From Acidobacteriota bacterium (GTDB lineage Bacteria > Acidobacteriota > Thermoanaerobaculia > Multivoradales > Multivoraceae), in NCBI GenBank assembly GCA_028875725.1, contig JAPPCR010000006.1:62001-126000 (forward strand): a stretch of DNA of 64,000 nt, in the 5' to 3' direction. The translations under genes and the position numbers were made by a program. Under the pieces are notes generated by a model, which saw only the letters and a list, made by a program, of their open reading frames with translations, did not search any database and was not told the DNA's origin. Positions within the stretch are counted from its first letter, which is position 1. Every line of letters starts with the position of its first letter. Of the stretch, positions 15,633 to 23,860 are shown in pieces.

Positions 15633-18572
15633 TTAGAACAGCTTCAGCACGGCAATGAAGGCGCTCCAGCCGTCGTCGGGGCCGGCGAGGGCGTGGCCGA
15701 TGTCCATGTTGACGACGGTGCCCCAGGGGCCGATGAAGGTGCCGACGATGCCGGCGCCGGCGAGAAGTTCGCGGTCGAGGCCGGAGGCGGGGTCGGTGGC
15801 CCAGGCGGCGTCGCCGACCAGGTCGATGCGGAAGATCTCGCCGAGCTCGAAGCCGTAGCTGACATGGGCGGCGGCGGCCCGTTCAGCCCGCACCTTGTCG
15901 CTCTGGTAGCCGTGGACGTTGACGTCAGAGAAGAAGCCGAACTCGTACTTGCTGAAGCGGTCGAGATCGCTGCCGTCGACGTACTCGAGGGCCACGCCGA
16001 ACTTCTGGAACTTCGGCAGGTGCCAGGTCTTGGCGACGCCGACGTTCCAGAGCGTGTAGCTGTCCGGAGTCAGGTTGGCGGCGCCCAGGCCCCAGGGCTG
16101 CCATTCATCCCGCAGGTTCCACGAGCCGCCGGCGACGAGCCGGTAGCCCGAGCGGATGTAGCGGACGATGGCGCCGACGCTGTGGCCCAGGTGGTCGGAG
16201 GGCAGAACGAAGTCGTCGCCCGTTTCGTCGGCGCGCTGAAAGTTGTTCCAGGAGAGCTGGTAGCGGAGATCGAGCTTGGTGAAGCTGCCGAGCGGGCGGC
16301 CCAGGCTGAAGTCGATATTCGGGCGCAGCCGCTCCACGTTCTCCGCGGGCGACTCGACGCCTTCCCGGTAGAGCACGTCCTCGCCGGCGAACGCCAGCGC
16401 GAAGACGTCGACGCCGGCATCCCAGCGGGAGCCGAACAGGCTCGGGTTCGCGATGTCGGCGAGAATGAGCGGCCCGGCGATGAAGAGGTCGGCCTGCGTG
16501 CCCGTGCCGCGCCAGTCGAAGGACAGCCAGTTCACCCCGCCCAGCGGCAGCGGGCCGTCCTGGGCCTCGTCGTAGAAGGCGCCGCCGAGCAGGAACATCC
16601 GCGTCTTGTCGTCCTCCTTGACCACCCGTTCGCCGGTTTCCTGGTCGAGCTCCAGGTAGCGGAGCCCCACCTCCGTGTCGCGCACCATCGTCGCCTCGGA
16701 GGCCAGCGTGGCGTCGCGGCGGGCGTCGAAGTCGGTCGGGTTGACGGAGATCCCGGTCAGTTCGATCTCCCGTTCGACGATCGTCGTCGCGTTCAGGACC
16801 GAGAACAACTGCTGGCCGATGACCCGGGTCGGCAGCCAGTAGGACGACCGCTCCCACGCCGCCGGCTGTCCGCCGGCGTCGACCGGGGTGTAGAACGTGG
16901 TCTCGTCGTTGGACAGCACGTCGCCGGTCAGTCCGAGCTGAACCGCGCGGGTCTTCACCCGCGCGTAGATCTCACGGTCCACCCAGACCGTGCCGCGAAA
17001 CAGGCTACGGCCCTCGGTCAGAGCCGTCGCCGGCTCGAAGTCGACGACCCAGGTGTCACGGCCCTCGATCGTCGCGGTGCCCCGAAGCCGGTAGCGGTAC
17101 TCCCTGGTGAAGGTGATCTCGGCCGGCATCGCCGCCGCCTTCTCCGGCTGGATCAGGGGGATCTCGGGGATCCGTTTGCGCCGCCAGCGGATGCCGTTGA
17201 CGTAGAAGTTGTCCCAGGCCCAGTCGAAGCCGGCGCCCTGGCGGAAGAAGAAGGGGCCTTGGAAGGTGGCGTCGACCGACTGGACGCCGGTGCCGAGCTG
17301 GAATCGGAGCGAGGTCGTGTTCGTCGCGCTGTAGTTCGCGACCCGGCGCGACTGATCGTCCTCGAAGGCCTGCAACCGCCGCAGGATCTCGCCGACCGGG
17401 ATGCGGCGGGTGTCGGCCACCGTGAGCGCTTCCTCGACGCTCTCGGCTCCGTCGAGCCCGACCGCCAGGTCCCGCTCCAGCCGGAACACGAAGGGCTCGG
17501 CCGCGTCCCTCAGCTCGAGTTCGTAGCCGTTGCGGGTACGGCGCCCGCCGAAGACGAGGTCCGACTCGCCGGTGGCCGGATCGAAGCGCGCCGGCGAACC
17601 GATCTGCCGGTCGCTGAAGCGGAGCGTGAACGGTCCGCCCCCGGTGGGTGGCGACACGACGATTCGCAGGCTCAGGTCCTCTCCGCGGACGAAGCTCCAG
17701 GCCTCGGCGCCGGCGGGAGTGGAGTAGGGATCGTAGGTGACGTCGCCCGAGAACTCCTGGGCGATCAGTCGTGCTGCGCGAACCGTGGCCGCGTCGGCGC
17801 CGGCCTCGCCGGAGAGCGCGAACAGGGAGAGCGAAGCGCCCGCTTCCGCCTCGGCCGCGGCTCGCACCAGTGTCGCTCCTTCACCGCCCGCGGTTGCGGC
17901 GTTCGGCTCGAGCGCGACCAGCGCGTCCGGGTCGAGCTCCCGGATGAGGTCCTTCAGTTCGGCGACTCCAGCGGCGCCGGCTCCCTGGCCGGGCCGGAAC
18001 GCGACTCCGTCGAGATAGGCGTCGAGTTCCTGGGCGTAGAACGCCCGGACCAGCCCGGTGTCGGGCGGCAGAGGCTCGGTGACCACTGCGGCGTCCGGCT
18101 GCGCGCCGGTGACGGCGACCGACGCCCGCTTGAGCGCCAACGCGTACTCCTGGACGGCCTGCGGCTCGTTCAGAAGCTCGCCCGGCCAGACGAGCTGGAA
18201 GATGGAACCGGCCGCCGCGGTGCGGGCGAGGTCCGCGAGCCGTTCGAGCTCCGGCGTCAGTTCGTCGCCCGCCTCGGCCGCCGGCGGCGGCGCGGCGAAT
18301 CGAACCGCGTACCAGGGCAGCGCACCCGCGGCCCGGAGCGTTGAGGCCGCCTCGCGGGCGGCCGTTACGGCTGCGTCGTCGGCCAGATCCACCGGCCACT
18401 TGACGATCAGTACTGCCCCGTCGGGCAATGCCGGCAGCGCACCCAGCAGGTCCGCCGTTGCAGCCGGGTCGTCGGTCGTCAGGCCGACGCACGGGTTGCA
18501 GGGCAATTGTCCGAAGGCGGGCAGGGCCGCAGCGAACACAACGGTTGCGGCGGTAGGGAGGCGCTTCGTCAT
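15633..18572 (-). CDS. Large outer-membrane-like protein, three-part, unknown
   Basis: Protein of 979 residues with a signal peptide (1-21, ending LPAFG). An N-terminal region (25-300) opens with CNPCVG and alternates beta strands and helices, resembling a sugar-hydrolase-type barrel. A middle region (about 410-570) has FRLERDLAVG and TWVVDFEPATAL, then a VWVDREIYARVKT segment reminiscent of LolA/RseB-type sheets. The C-terminal third consists of alternating amphipathic strands and ends in FIAVLKLF, consistent with an outer-membrane barrel and terminal Phe. The function is not known. It appears monocistronic and lies at the left edge of the accessory block. Confidence 0.75.
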   Translation of the reverse strand: MTKRLPTAATVVFAAALPAFGQLPCNPCVGLTTDDPAATADLLGALPALPDGAVLIVKWPVDLADDAAVTAAREAASTLRAAGALPWYAVRFAAPPPAAEAGDELTPELERLADLARTAAAGSIFQLVWPGELLNEPQAVQEYALALKRASVAVTGAQPDAAVVTEPLPPDTGLVRAFYAQELDAYLDGVAFRPGQGAGAAGVAELKDLIRELDPDALVALEPNAATAGGEGATLVRAAAEAEAGASLSLFALSGEAGADAATVRAARLIAQEFSGDVTYDPYSTPAGAEAWSFVRGEDLSLRIVVSPPTGGGPFTLRFSDRQIGSPARFDPATGESDLVFGGRRTRNGYELELRDAAEPFVFRLERDLAVGLDGAESVEEALTVADTRRIPVGEILRRLQAFEDDQSRRVANYSATNTTSLRFQLGTGVQSVDATFQGPFFFRQGAGFDWAWDNFYVNGIRWRRKRIPEIPLIQPEKAAAMPAEITFTREYRYRLRGTATIEGRDTWVVDFEPATALTEGRSLFRGTVWVDREIYARVKTRAVQLGLTGDVLSNDETTFYTPVDAGGQPAAWERSSYWLPTRVIGQQLFSVLNATTIVEREIELTGISVNPTDFDARRDATLASEATMVRDTEVGLRYLELDQETGERVVKEDDKTRMFLLGGAFYDEAQDGPLPLGGVNWLSFDWRGTGTQADLFIAGPLILADIANPSLFGSRWDAGVDVFALAFAGEDVLYREGVESPAENVERLRPNIDFSLGRPLGSFTKLDLRYQLSWNNFQRADETGDDFVLPSDHLGHSVGAIVRYIRSGYRLVAGGSWNLRDEWQPWGLGAANLTPDSYTLWNVGVAKTWHLPKFQKFGVALEYVDGSDLDRFSKYEFGFFSDVNVHGYQSDKVRAERAAAAHVSYGFELGEIFRIDLVGDAAWATDPASGLDRELLAGAGIVGTFIGPWGTVVNMDIGHALAGPDDGWSAFIAVLKLF

Positions 18573-18860
18573 ATCTCGTTGGTTCCTCCAGCCCGATGGC
18601 AGACCTTAGCCCGGATAACACTCGCCCGCGGCTCAGATTCCCATAGCCAGAGTGAGCCCGGCAGTGTTCGGGTACGGAGCCGGCCACCCTAGGTTTCGAC
18701 TCGCGACTGCCGTGCCGCAAGCCGAGCCGGTAGGTGGGCCAGCCCCGGCAATTCGCAGTCTGGGAAGAGTGTCAGTGAACTCGGCTTGGTTGGGGCCGTA
18801 GGCTCTCGCTCGGCGACCCTTGAAGCCGAGGTATCAACACCGTCCGCCCCATGTCCTGGT

Positions 18861-19643
18861 TCAGCCTCTACCGCCGATCCAAGAAAGGCCGGAGAACCGC
18901 TCACGCGCAGAGAGACTGAGAATGAGGCTCTCGAGCCGTCCCGCGCCGTTGTCCTCCTCGGACTTGGGCAGCTCTTGAAACTCCGCCTTGGAACACGACA
19001 GGAGAACCTTGCCGTCCCTGATGACGGCGATATGGGTTGAGGCACGCTCTACGTAGTCGAGCATGTGGGACGTCAGGAAGACCGCTACGCCGTCCTGCTC
19101 CGCCATCTGCTGCAGAATCGAGACGACGGTACGGGCGCTCAGGGCGTCCATTCCCTCAAAGGGCTCGTCGAGGAACAGGATCCGGGGCGCATGAAGTGTA
19201 GCCGCCGCAAGCCGGATCTTCTTCTTCATGCCGTGGGAGTAGGTGGTGACCGGTCGCTTGGCGGCGCCCTCAAGGTCGAAGACCGCGAGCGCCTCATCGG
19301 TTCGTTGTCCGGCGTCTTCGCGGCTCAGGCCGTAAATGCGGGCGTACGACAGCAGCAACTCCTCCCCCGTCAGGCTCTCGTAGAGGTCGCTGTGATCCGG
19401 CACGATCCCGAGCTGCTGTTTGAGTTTCGTGTCGTTGATGTCGAGCGGCCTGCCGAGAAGCCGGACCGAACCCTTCGTCGGCTCCACGAGCCCGGTCAGC
19501 ATGGACAAGGTCGTAGTCTTGCCGGCCCCGTTCGGACCGACGAATCCCAGGATCTGCCCTGCCCGGACATCCAAATCGACGCCGTCGACGACGACGTTCC
19601 CCCCGTAAGACCGGGTCAACTCTTCTGCCTTGATCGCTTCCAT
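18861..19643 (-). CDS. ABC transporter ATP-binding protein of the peptide operon
   Basis: ATPase subunit of 260 residues. Walker A GPNGAGKTT is at 36-44, the signature YSHGMKKK at 135-142, Walker B ILFLDEP at 155-161, and the switch His is in LTSHMLD. The signature is the SHGM variant seen in ABC-2 export and immunity ATPases. It is the last gene of a minus-strand run behind a permease and a Yip1-like protein, with 175 nt separating it from the latter. Likely role: energising export or self-protection against the two adjacent hydrophobic peptides. The substrate is inferred from context only. Confidence 0.92.
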   Translation of the reverse strand: MEAIKAEELTRSYGGNVVVDGVDLDVRAGQILGFVGPNGAGKTTTLSMLTGLVEPTKGSVRLLGRPLDINDTKLKQQLGIVPDHSDLYESLTGEELLLSYARIYGLSREDAGQRTDEALAVFDLEGAAKRPVTTYSHGMKKKIRLAAATLHAPRILFLDEPFEGMDALSARTVVSILQQMAEQDGVAVFLTSHMLDYVERASTHIAVIRDGKVLLSCSKAEFQELPKSEEDNGAGRLESLILSLSARERFSGLSWIGGRG

Positions 19644-19818
19644 CGATTGGAGATGCTAGCCAGATTTCGTGCCGGGTGCCGGACACGTGGCCAGCTCCTT
19701 GGGCGCGAGCGCCGGGATCCGGTGCGCCCGGACCACTAGGGTGCCTACCGTCTCCCACATCCCGTTGAGGCCCTCGCGGCCGCTCAAGGACCACCTCACT
19801 CCGGCTGTCCTCATCTGA

Positions 19819-20538
19819 CTAGACCTCAAGGAGTCGCGTCGCCAGTGTTCTGCCTGCCGCTGCAAGAGCTACGGTGATGAGCCAGTACGCCGTCCCTACC
19901 GCCACTCCGGAGGACCGCCGGATCCCGAAGACGATCACAGCCGCCGCGCCCAACAGCGCCGCAAACCAGACGGAGAACGGATTGATGCCGCCAAGCACGG
20001 CATCCAGCCACGGACCGTCGCTCTTAGTTACCATGTTAAGGCCCAGTGTCGGCGCGGCGTCCGCCACTGACTCGATGGCCTCAACGCCCCGCAATGTCAG
20101 CCAAACGAAACCTGCCCAGGCATGAAGCTGACTAACAACGTTCAAGTGCACCGTCACCGAGAGCGTCTGACGGAACGTCCCGCGCCCGCCGAACGACAGC
20201 ATCAAGCCCCATACGAACAGAGCTTGAACGACGATTCTCAGTGGTGCTACAACCACTTCTCCGGCGACGGCCAACCACGGGGCCGTGGCCCCTTCAACCA
20301 TGACCGCGGCATCGGCTTCAGCGAATCTCTCCTCCATGGCCAGACGGATACCCTTCTCCGAGAAAGGGCTTGAGAGTCCGCCAACGGCTGCTGCACTGAT
20401 CGTTACCGCCAGGAGCGCGCCCACCCACGGGGACACCTCTCGGAGGCGAGCCAGGCACCGCTGAGGCCGCGCGAGTACCTCTACGACCGTGGAGGAGCGA
20501 ATAGCTCCCCGCACGCCACCCCTAGATCTCCTCGACAT
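19819..20538 (-). CDS. Yip1-like membrane protein
   Basis: Protein of 239 residues with about five hydrophobic helices (VGALLAVTISAAAVGGL, VVVAPLRIVVQALFVWGLML, GINPFSVWFAALLGAAAVIVFG and others). The order of helices, the F-R-Q-T-L-x-V-T segment and the NPF motif before a late helix fit the bacterial YIP1 family. Such proteins often stand beside ABC transporters of unknown substrate. It is 32 nt downstream of the permease and probably works with it, for instance as an accessory or immunity subunit. Confidence 0.7.
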   Translation of the reverse strand: MSRRSRGGVRGAIRSSTVVEVLARPQRCLARLREVSPWVGALLAVTISAAAVGGLSSPFSEKGIRLAMEERFAEADAAVMVEGATAPWLAVAGEVVVAPLRIVVQALFVWGLMLSFGGRGTFRQTLSVTVHLNVVSQLHAWAGFVWLTLRGVEAIESVADAAPTLGLNMVTKSDGPWLDAVLGGINPFSVWFAALLGAAAVIVFGIRRSSGVAVGTAYWLITVALAAAGRTLATRLLEV

Positions 20539-20570
20539 TACTGCCTACTTCGCTAAGCGAGTTACCGTCA

Positions 20571-22208
20571 TCAAGACGACTCGGTCCGTACTAGGAGTCT
20601 GAGGCCACGTTCCTTGACCAGGCGGGCCTGCCGAACCCTGAAAACACTCCATACCCCTAGGGAGAGCGCCACCGCGGAGAGACTGGCGCCCACAGCAGCG
20701 CCCGGTGCGACTTCAGCGATGCCGAAGAGGGAAGCAAAGAAACCGCCAGAAACGAACATGCCCACACCAACGACAAAGATCCCGTGAGCCAGCATCTTGT
20801 GTCCTGTGTCGGCCGCGCCCTGGCCTACCGACTGCCAGCGCACGTCGTACCAACCGTAGAATCCGTCGGAGGCGATCACTGCCGAGGCAGCGATGCCAGC
20901 GGCGTAAGCGAGGAGCACCCAATTCTGAGACGGACCGTTCCGCAAAGCCACGAGGAAGACGGCGCCGCCCAACAACGCTGCCAGAACGAGCGAGGGTACA
21001 CGTCCCATCGCCCGAACCTCCGCCAGGAGAGTCGGTGGCAAGGAAAAGGACTCCTTCCAGATCCTGCCGGTCGGCAAGGTGGTTTCCGCGCGGTGGGCGT
21101 TCAGACTTACGGTAGTCCCAAGGACGGTAACCAGGATGGCAGCGTCCGCGAGGTCCGGTCTGCCGCTGAACACAATCAGGGGGGCGATGCCGACCAGCAG
21201 GGGCCATCGCAGGCTCCGCTCGCGAAGCATGCTCTCGCACTCGATCAGGCTGAGAGCGGATTCTGGCGAAAGCCGCTTCAGCTTGCGCAGCAACCAAGCC
21301 AGAGGGATGGTCCGACCCAGCTCACCGCCGGGAGTCCGACGCCTACCCCGGACCAGCCGTGCGAGGAGCCCACGGTCAACGAGGCCCAGAACGATCGCGG
21401 TCGACCAGAGGGCGCCCACACGCATCAGGTTCTCCCCGGTGACGCGCGGTTCTTCAGCTACAAGAGCAAGAAGGCCCGATGGCAGCCAGGACACCCACCT
21501 GAACCACGGGGCGGCGCGCAGAGATTCGAGGTTCAGCCCTTCCGGGCTGGAGTCGCCCAACTCCGCCAACCAGGGTTCGCCGGTCGCAACGTTCACAAGC
21601 GCCAGAAACATGAAGAGCGCCATCACCATGCAACCGAGCATGAAGATGGAGCCCAGCCAACCCGACATGAGCCTGTGTCGCCAATGCTCAAGGATCGAGC
21701 CAATCAACCCGTGAATCAGGACGACGGCGACTATGCCAAGGACAATCAGTGCAGCTTCGCTAGTCCCCGTGGACCTCGCCAGAACGACGTAGACGGCAGC
21801 GGGACCGAAGGCGACGCACCACCACCCCGTGAGACTCAACCCGGCTCGCAAGCGATACAGGGCGGCGAAGCCGATGGGCATCGGCAGCAGCGGACGAAGA
21901 TCCAGCAGGAAAGTCATGGACCGGTCAAGCACAACCTGCACGAACAGCCAGAGCAGGGACGCGGCCGTGAACACGAGGACGACAAGGACCTGCCGCGTTT
22001 CTGTCTGTTCGTGGCCGAAGAGTTCTCGAAGAAGAAGAATGGTCGCTGCGGCCGGGAACACCGCATTGGCCACGACCAGCAGGAAGAGGTAGCCGAGGGA
22101 TCGCCCAGTCAGTCCGGATCGCCTGAGAGCATCGATCAGAAGGGGGTGCACCAACGCCCACGTTGGTGCACCCCCCGCACTGAGGCCTGGGCTCAAGGGC
22201 CCGATCAT
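20571..22208 (-). CDS. ABC-2-like permease of the peptide operon
   Basis: Integral membrane protein of 545 residues with about ten to twelve hydrophobic segments and a soluble loop near 275-330 (RGRRRTPGGELGRTIPLAW). A cytoplasmic block SLIECESMLRERSLRWP lies mid-protein. There is no ATPase motif, so it is the membrane partner of the ATPase at 18861-19643. It starts 36 nt after peptide B, with GAGGA 6 nt before the ATG, so it is co-transcribed. The family assignment to exporters is by topology and context; no close relative is recognised. Confidence 0.75.
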   Translation of the reverse strand: MIGPLSPGLSAGGAPTWALVHPLLIDALRRSGLTGRSLGYLFLLVVANAVFPAAATILLLRELFGHEQTETRQVLVVLVFTAASLLWLFVQVVLDRSMTFLLDLRPLLPMPIGFAALYRLRAGLSLTGWWCVAFGPAAVYVVLARSTGTSEAALIVLGIVAVVLIHGLIGSILEHWRHRLMSGWLGSIFMLGCMVMALFMFLALVNVATGEPWLAELGDSSPEGLNLESLRAAPWFRWVSWLPSGLLALVAEEPRVTGENLMRVGALWSTAIVLGLVDRGLLARLVRGRRRTPGGELGRTIPLAWLLRKLKRLSPESALSLIECESMLRERSLRWPLLVGIAPLIVFSGRPDLADAAILVTVLGTTVSLNAHRAETTLPTGRIWKESFSLPPTLLAEVRAMGRVPSLVLAALLGGAVFLVALRNGPSQNWVLLAYAAGIAASAVIASDGFYGWYDVRWQSVGQGAADTGHKMLAHGIFVVGVGMFVSGGFFASLFGIAEVAPGAAVGASLSAVALSLGVWSVFRVRQARLVKERGLRLLVRTESS

Positions 22209-22244
22209 GCGAATCCTCGCTTCCTTACACCCAAGCCGTGAAGC

Positions 22245-22574
22245 CTACAGCAAGCAAGCCGCCGCGCCGACCTTTCCGATCTGGCCCACGATCACGCCTC
22301 CGAGTATCCCGGCTCCTCCTCCTGTCACGATGGTTGCGGTAATCCCCACAGCGGCCACGGTGCCAAAGAAAAGGAGGCACTTGGTTCTGCGGGAGAGCCC
22401 GAACCCGCCGACTACTTCTTCCATAGCGGCGGTCGACAGTTCAGCAGGCACCTCAGCGGGAGCTTCGACGTGCTCGTGCTCGACCTTCACGGACGACGGC
22501 TGCCGATCCGCGAACGTAATCGGCATCTGGACACCGAGCGCTACCAGTACTACAAGGCTGTTGACAATCTTCAT
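22245..22574 (-). CDS. Candidate secreted peptide precursor B (signal peptide, GG leader, glycine-rich core)
   Basis: Protein of 109 residues in three parts. Residues 1-22 form a Sec-type signal (KIVNSLVVLVALGV, ending TFA). Residues 23-57 form an acidic pro-segment ending ELSTAAMEEVVGG, a good match to the double-glycine leader pattern LSxxELxxIxGG. The core 58-109 is hydrophobic with a basic start (SRRTK), Cys66, a glycine-zipper-like stretch (VTGGGAGILGGVIVGQIG) and Cys107. The ATG at 22574 has AAGGAG upstream; the open frame upstream to 22706 is not needed. It is 91 nt after peptide A. Antibacterial activity is inferred, not shown. Confidence 0.72.
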   Translation of the reverse strand: MKIVNSLVVLVALGVQMPITFADRQPSSVKVEHEHVEAPAEVPAELSTAAMEEVVGGFGLSRRTKCLLFFGTVAAVGITATIVTGGGAGILGGVIVGQIGKVGAAACLL

Positions 22575-22665
22575 TTCTCTTCGTTCTCCTTGTTGGGTTT
22601 CGTCCCCGGCAGTTCCCAGGGACGCCTTGTGTTCATGACGAATTGACCAAGTGGCGACGTCGGCG

Positions 22666-23010
22666 TCAGAAGTAGATCGCGCAGAACGCGGCAGCCGCCA
22701 AGCCACCGACGGCGCAGGCTAGGCCGCATACGCCGAGAATCGCCCTCCTCGCGATCACATGCACGAGCTTTCTTGCGCCCGCTCCCCCCGCAATGATCAC
22801 GCAGGCGCCTTGGACGATGTCACGTCCCGACAGAGCGCCCACTACGGCATCGAGCTGATCGTCGGACATCAGTTCGCCGAGCCGCTGGAGCGCCTCAGCA
22901 GGTTCCGGCCGTTCGTCGAACGGCGCTGCCGCGAAGCTGTGGGCAGAGCCGCCGAAGACGAGCCCGGCGCCTAGCGCGATGACGAGTGCAATACTGACAG
23001 GGATCTTCAT
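22666..23010 (-). CDS. Candidate secreted peptide precursor A (signal peptide, G-A leader, four-Cys core)
   Basis: Protein of 114 residues in the same three-part design as peptide B. Residues 1-28 are a Sec-type signal (IALVIALGAGLVFGG, ending SFAA). Residues 29-59 are an acidic pro-segment ending ELMSDDQLDAVVGA, a double-glycine-type leader with Gly-Ala at the cut. The core 60-114 is hydrophobic, with Cys70, Cys95, Cys99 and Cys110 and paired small residues (GGAGA, AVGGLAAAA). AAGGAGG lies 10 nt before the ATG, a strong ribosome-binding site. It follows the C39 peptidase gene after 136 nt holding two small hairpins, which could raise peptide expression relative to the enzymes. Confidence 0.72.
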   Translation of the reverse strand: MKIPVSIALVIALGAGLVFGGSAHSFAAAPFDERPEPAEALQRLGELMSDDQLDAVVGALSGRDIVQGACVIIAGGAGARKLVHVIARRAILGVCGLACAVGGLAAAAFCAIYF

Positions 23011-23053
23011 CTCGTGGAATCCTCCTTTTCGCTGATGAAGAGTTACCGCGACC

Positions 23054-23103
23054 GGGCCGAACTAAGCGGCCCAGTTCTCCCGCGCTCCACGGCGGAACGC
23101 GGG
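23054..23103. other. Two short hairpins between peptidase and peptide genes
   Basis: GGGCCG-N7-CGGCCC (23054-23072) and CCCGCG-N13-CGCGGG (23079-23103, approximate ends) can form 6-bp stems in the 136-nt leader of peptide A. No T-run follows. They could be mRNA-stabilising or processing structures separating enzyme from peptide expression. Confidence 0.35.
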
Positions 23104-23146
23104 TAGAGCGAGAAGTGGCCGGGGCTGCGAGGTGCTCTCACTGAGG

Positions 23147-23860
23147 TCACGCGGCCGCGCCACTAGGTCTGGCGGATGGCTGAGCCAACTCAGCGGGTCC
23201 GCTGGAGTCGGGGTCGAAGACGAGGACTATTCCGTCCCAGGCCCGGCCGAAGCGGGCACTGCTCATTCGTAGACGACCAATCGAGGGATCGTCCACGACC
23301 ACACCGGAGGGGTCGATGCTCCTCAGCACAACGAAGTGGTCGCCGTGAACGTGAGCTATCGCCGGCATGGGCAGATCAGCCAGCTTCTCGATCGACAGCT
23401 GGAAGCCACGGCTTCGAAGCCCCTGGTTCTCCGAGATGTTCTTTAGGGCCAGTAGGCTCGTGCCTCGCGGCCCGGTCGCCGCGGCTGATTCGATCTCTTC
23501 AAGGGTCACGGCGTGGAAGCCATGGTGATCAAGGACCATCTTGAGGGAGGCCGGCCCACAGTCAGAGGCGCCACGCTGCGGGACGAAACCGGCGGGCACT
23601 GGCGCTGCGTGGTCGAGCGATGCGGCCCAGATCAAGCGATCGAAGTAGCTCGGACCTCGGGTTACAACGAAGAAAGAGAGTCCGGCTACTGAGGAGGCAG
23701 CCAGCGCCAGGCAGGCGACCGCGAGCACTCGTCGACGCTTAGTGACGTTCGAGCGATCGGTTCCCCCACGCAGTACGGGCTTCTTGCTTCTTCGCGACCG
23801 GGTGACTACACCGGTCACCCCCGCCGGTCTCCGGTCAACAGGGGGCCGATCAGAGGTCAC
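23147..23860 (-). CDS. Stand-alone membrane-anchored C39 cysteine peptidase
   Basis: Protein of 237 residues. A basic N-terminus (KKPVLRGG, KRRR at 41-44) precedes one membrane helix (about 45-66), predicting the rest to face outward. The C39 domain has Gln95, Cys101 (SDCGPASLKMVL), His175 (GDHFVVLR) and Asp191 (DDPSIG), the full catalytic set of double-glycine leader peptidases. Normally this domain forms the N-terminus of bacteriocin ABC exporters (PCAT) and faces the cytoplasm. Here no ABC part is attached. The GTG start overlaps the thioredoxin-like gene by 11 nt. The likely substrates are peptides A and B just downstream. Confidence 0.85.
   Translation of the reverse strand: MTSDRPPVDRRPAGVTGVVTRSRRSKKPVLRGGTDRSNVTKRRRVLAVACLALAASSVAGLSFFVVTRGPSYFDRLIWAASLDHAAPVPAGFVPQRGASDCGPASLKMVLDHHGFHAVTLEEIESAAATGPRGTSLLALKNISENQGLRSRGFQLSIEKLADLPMPAIAHVHGDHFVVLRSIDPSGVVVDDPSIGRLRMSSARFGRAWDGIVLVFDPDSSGPAELAQPSARPSGAAA

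Noticed and set aside
15603..18344. Plus-strand frame of 913 codons opposite the 979-residue gene
   Set aside because: The minus-strand frame has a signal peptide and ordered barrel strands; the plus-strand product is low-complexity.
18689..19045. 118-codon minus-strand frame at the end of the ABC ATPase gene
   Set aside because: Overlaps the ATPase C-terminus in another frame, has no motif and reads as shadow.
19656..19814. Possible 52-residue protein between the Yip1-like and ABC ATPase genes
   Set aside because: No signal, leader or membrane motif and no ribosome-binding site; treated as non-coding.
20784..22241. Plus-strand frame of 485 codons opposite the ABC permease
   Set aside because: The product is hydrophilic and repetitive, while the minus-strand frame encodes regular membrane helices.
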